Assembly: GCA_900317795.1 (NCBI GenBank)
Contig: ONIF01000079.1
Span: forward strand, 1 to 7,900
Source of the DNA: an uncultured Eubacteriales bacterium
GTDB lineage: Bacteria; Bacillota; Clostridia; Oscillospirales; Acutalibacteraceae
Length of the DNA: 7,900 nt
Reading direction: 5' to 3'
Both the position numbers and the translations under genes were made by a program. The notes below the pieces were generated by a model. That model did no database searches, was not told the DNA's origin, and saw only the letters and a list, made by a program, of their open reading frames with translations. Position 1 is the stretch's first letter, and every line of letters starts with the position of its first letter. Shown here in pieces: positions 7,127-7,900 of this stretch.

Positions 7127-7197
7127 AGCAAATTTCCTCCTGATATTCAAAATTTCTTTATACATTTCCGTATGCTTCACGCACACTTCAAGTCACG
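7127..7197 (-). promoter_or_regulatory. rplM 5' leader with hairpin (candidate L13 leader)
   Basis: This is the predicted untranslated leader between the likely start site (~7197) and the rplM start codon. On the minus strand it contains GTGTGC-GTGAA-GCATAC (7170-7186), a 6-bp stem with one G-U pair and a 5-base loop. A second, weaker 4-bp stem (ATAC-GGAAAT-GTAT, 7160-7173) shares bases 7170-7173 with the first, so the two are mutually exclusive. An L13 leader family is known upstream of rplM in Firmicutes and is thought to bind L13 for autogenous control. Whether this leader fits that covariance model could not be tested, so this is a candidate only. The region also holds the rplM AGGAGG (7136-7141). 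Confidence 0.5.
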
Positions 7198-7203
7198 AGT
7201 AAG

Positions 7204-7232
7204 ATAATAACACATCTTTTTTTCAAAGTCAA
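7204..7232 (-). promoter_or_regulatory. Strong sigma-A promoter of rplM-rpsI
   Basis: On the minus strand TTGACT (7227-7232) and TATTAT (7204-7209) are separated by exactly 17 bases. Directly upstream lies an A-rich stretch with two A-tracts (7236-7256), which looks like an UP element as expected for a ribosomal-protein promoter. The next ~85 bases up to the terminator (7257-7340) hold a 5-bp hairpin (7261-7276) and AT-rich sequence but no gene. Confidence 0.88.
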
Positions 7233-7340
7233 GAGTTTTTTTGAATTTTTTAATTTAGCGTTCGGCAATCTCCGAAATTCTCCTTTATTCTGTAATATAC
7301 TCCTATATACTCAATTTTGATTTTCAAAAATGCAGGAAAC

Positions 7341-7376
7341 AAAAAACTGCCGTACACAGTTTTTTGTGTACGGCAG
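7341..7376 (-). terminator. Intrinsic terminator of the right-edge gene
   Basis: This is a perfect 12-bp inverted repeat, CTGCCGTACACA (7347-7358) and TGTGTACGGCAG (7365-7376), with a 6-base loop. On the minus strand it is followed at once by six T (7346-7341). It begins ~30 bases after the stop codon of the gene at 7408 and separates that gene from the rplM unit. In the plus direction the stem is not followed by a clean T-run, and there is no plus-strand gene to end. Confidence 0.92.
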
Positions 7377-7407
7377 AAATTTATTATTTCTTATTCAGGA
7401 AATATGA

Positions 7408-7900
7408 TTATGCCAAGTCTGCTGCGGGTTCTGCACTTACAGCTATATCCGAAAAATCCGTATATTCAACGCCGTCAAGTGTATAAGTCACAAAGCTCAC
7501 TGCACAGAGAGTTTTCTTTGCACTCTTGGAGTTCATGCTGAGTGCATAAGAATACTTGCCGTTAAGAGTTTTCAGTGAAGAAACCTTCTTGGAACCGTTA
7601 TCATAAATATACTGTGCATCAAAATCTTCGGGGCAGTCTTCCGCATAAACTCTTGCGATGCCTGCTTCCACAACTTCCGCACCTTCGGGGAGAGCCCATT
7701 TAGCTGTAAGATTTACTTTTATATAATTGCCGACCTTTTTGCGTGAGGACATAACCATACTGTTGCCTGCAAACTCTTTCCACTCAACGCTTTCAACGGG
7801 TTCGCAAACCGTGATAGTAAGTGCATTATTTTCGCCTACTACATAATTTTCAACCGTTTCAAGAGTATCAATTCTCTTTCCGTTTACGAACCATGCACCG
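7408..7900 (-). CDS. C-terminal part of an unrecognised, probably extracellular protein (5' end beyond window)
   Basis: The frame is open to the right edge, so this is the last 163 residues of a larger protein. An internal ATG at 7758 has no convincing ribosome site and is probably not the start. I do not recognise a named family. The visible part alternates short polar and hydrophobic stretches, as in beta-sandwich modules (LTITVCEPVESVEW; YIKVNLTAKWALPEGAEVVE; LCAVSFVTYTLDGVEYTDFS). It has no membrane helix, ends in AEPAADLA, and has no LPXTG or dockerin motif. Similar Tyr/Val/Asp-rich C-terminal modules occur in large secreted or surface proteins of Clostridia, so an extracellular location is an inference from composition. 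The gene ends at a strong terminator and is a separate transcription unit from rplM. The real N-terminus, signal peptide and any catalytic domain lie outside the window. Confidence 0.8.
   Translation of the reverse strand, partial: GAWFVNGKRIDTLETVENYVVGENNALTITVCEPVESVEWKEFAGNSMVMSSRKKVGNYIKVNLTAKWALPEGAEVVEAGIARVYAEDCPEDFDAQYIYDNGSKKVSSLKTLNGKYSYALSMNSKSAKKTLCAVSFVTYTLDGVEYTDFSDIAVSAEPAADLA

Noticed and set aside
7127..7186. Twenty-codon upstream extension of rplM
   Set aside because: The family N-terminus and the perfect AGGAGG place the start at 7126; the extension covers the leader hairpin and has no ribosome site.
7311..7331. AT-rich inverted repeat TTTTGA-TTT-TCAAAA
   Set aside because: It is short, almost entirely A/T, and lies just beyond a much stronger terminator; it is most likely chance.

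Overview
The window reads as a chromosomal segment of a low-to-medium GC Gram-positive bacterium, most likely a Clostridia member of the Ruminococcus/Oscillospiraceae type. This is an inference. It rests on strong AGGAGG-type ribosome binding sites, canonical sigma-A promoters with 17-bp spacers, the rplM-rpsI pair with a short leader, an MEP-pathway ispE, and an Lrp/aminotransferase pair like Bacillus subtilis yugG-yugH. No sequence search was possible. Every supported gene lies on the minus strand, so transcription runs from right to left.

From right (upstream) to left (downstream): (i) 7408-7900, the C-terminal part of a probably extracellular, unrecognised protein, closed by a strong intrinsic terminator (7341-7376). 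(ii) A ribosomal-protein unit with a strong promoter (7204-7232), a ~70-nt leader holding a small hairpin, rplM (L13) and rpsI (S9), then an intrinsic terminator (6198-6232). (iii) A 982-residue protein (3232-6180) joining three modules that normally occur separately or in pairs: an integral-membrane acyltransferase-3 domain, a CapA/PgsA-type metallophosphatase-fold domain and an SGNH/GDSL esterase domain. It is followed by a YjjU/COG4667-type patatin-like phospholipase (2234-3091) with its own promoter. (iv) A tightly coupled unit starting at an almost perfect sigma-A promoter (2209-2237): an Lrp/AsnC regulator, a class I/II PLP aminotransferase and ispE (cut by the left edge), with a 4-base overlap and a 5-base gap between genes.

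How the parts fit: units (ii) and (iv) are housekeeping (translation; amino-acid transamination with its probable regulator; isoprenoid precursor synthesis). The two genes between them look like envelope or lipid functions, namely membrane O-acylation with extracellular processing, and an intracellular acyl hydrolase. The triple-domain protein is the most unusual item. Its topology resembles OatA/OafB-type AT3-SGNH O-acetyltransferases (10 membrane helices, an eleventh helix, then an extracellular SGNH domain), but a complete CapA domain sits between the last helix and the SGNH domain. No tRNA, rRNA, CRISPR array, insertion sequence or phage gene was seen.
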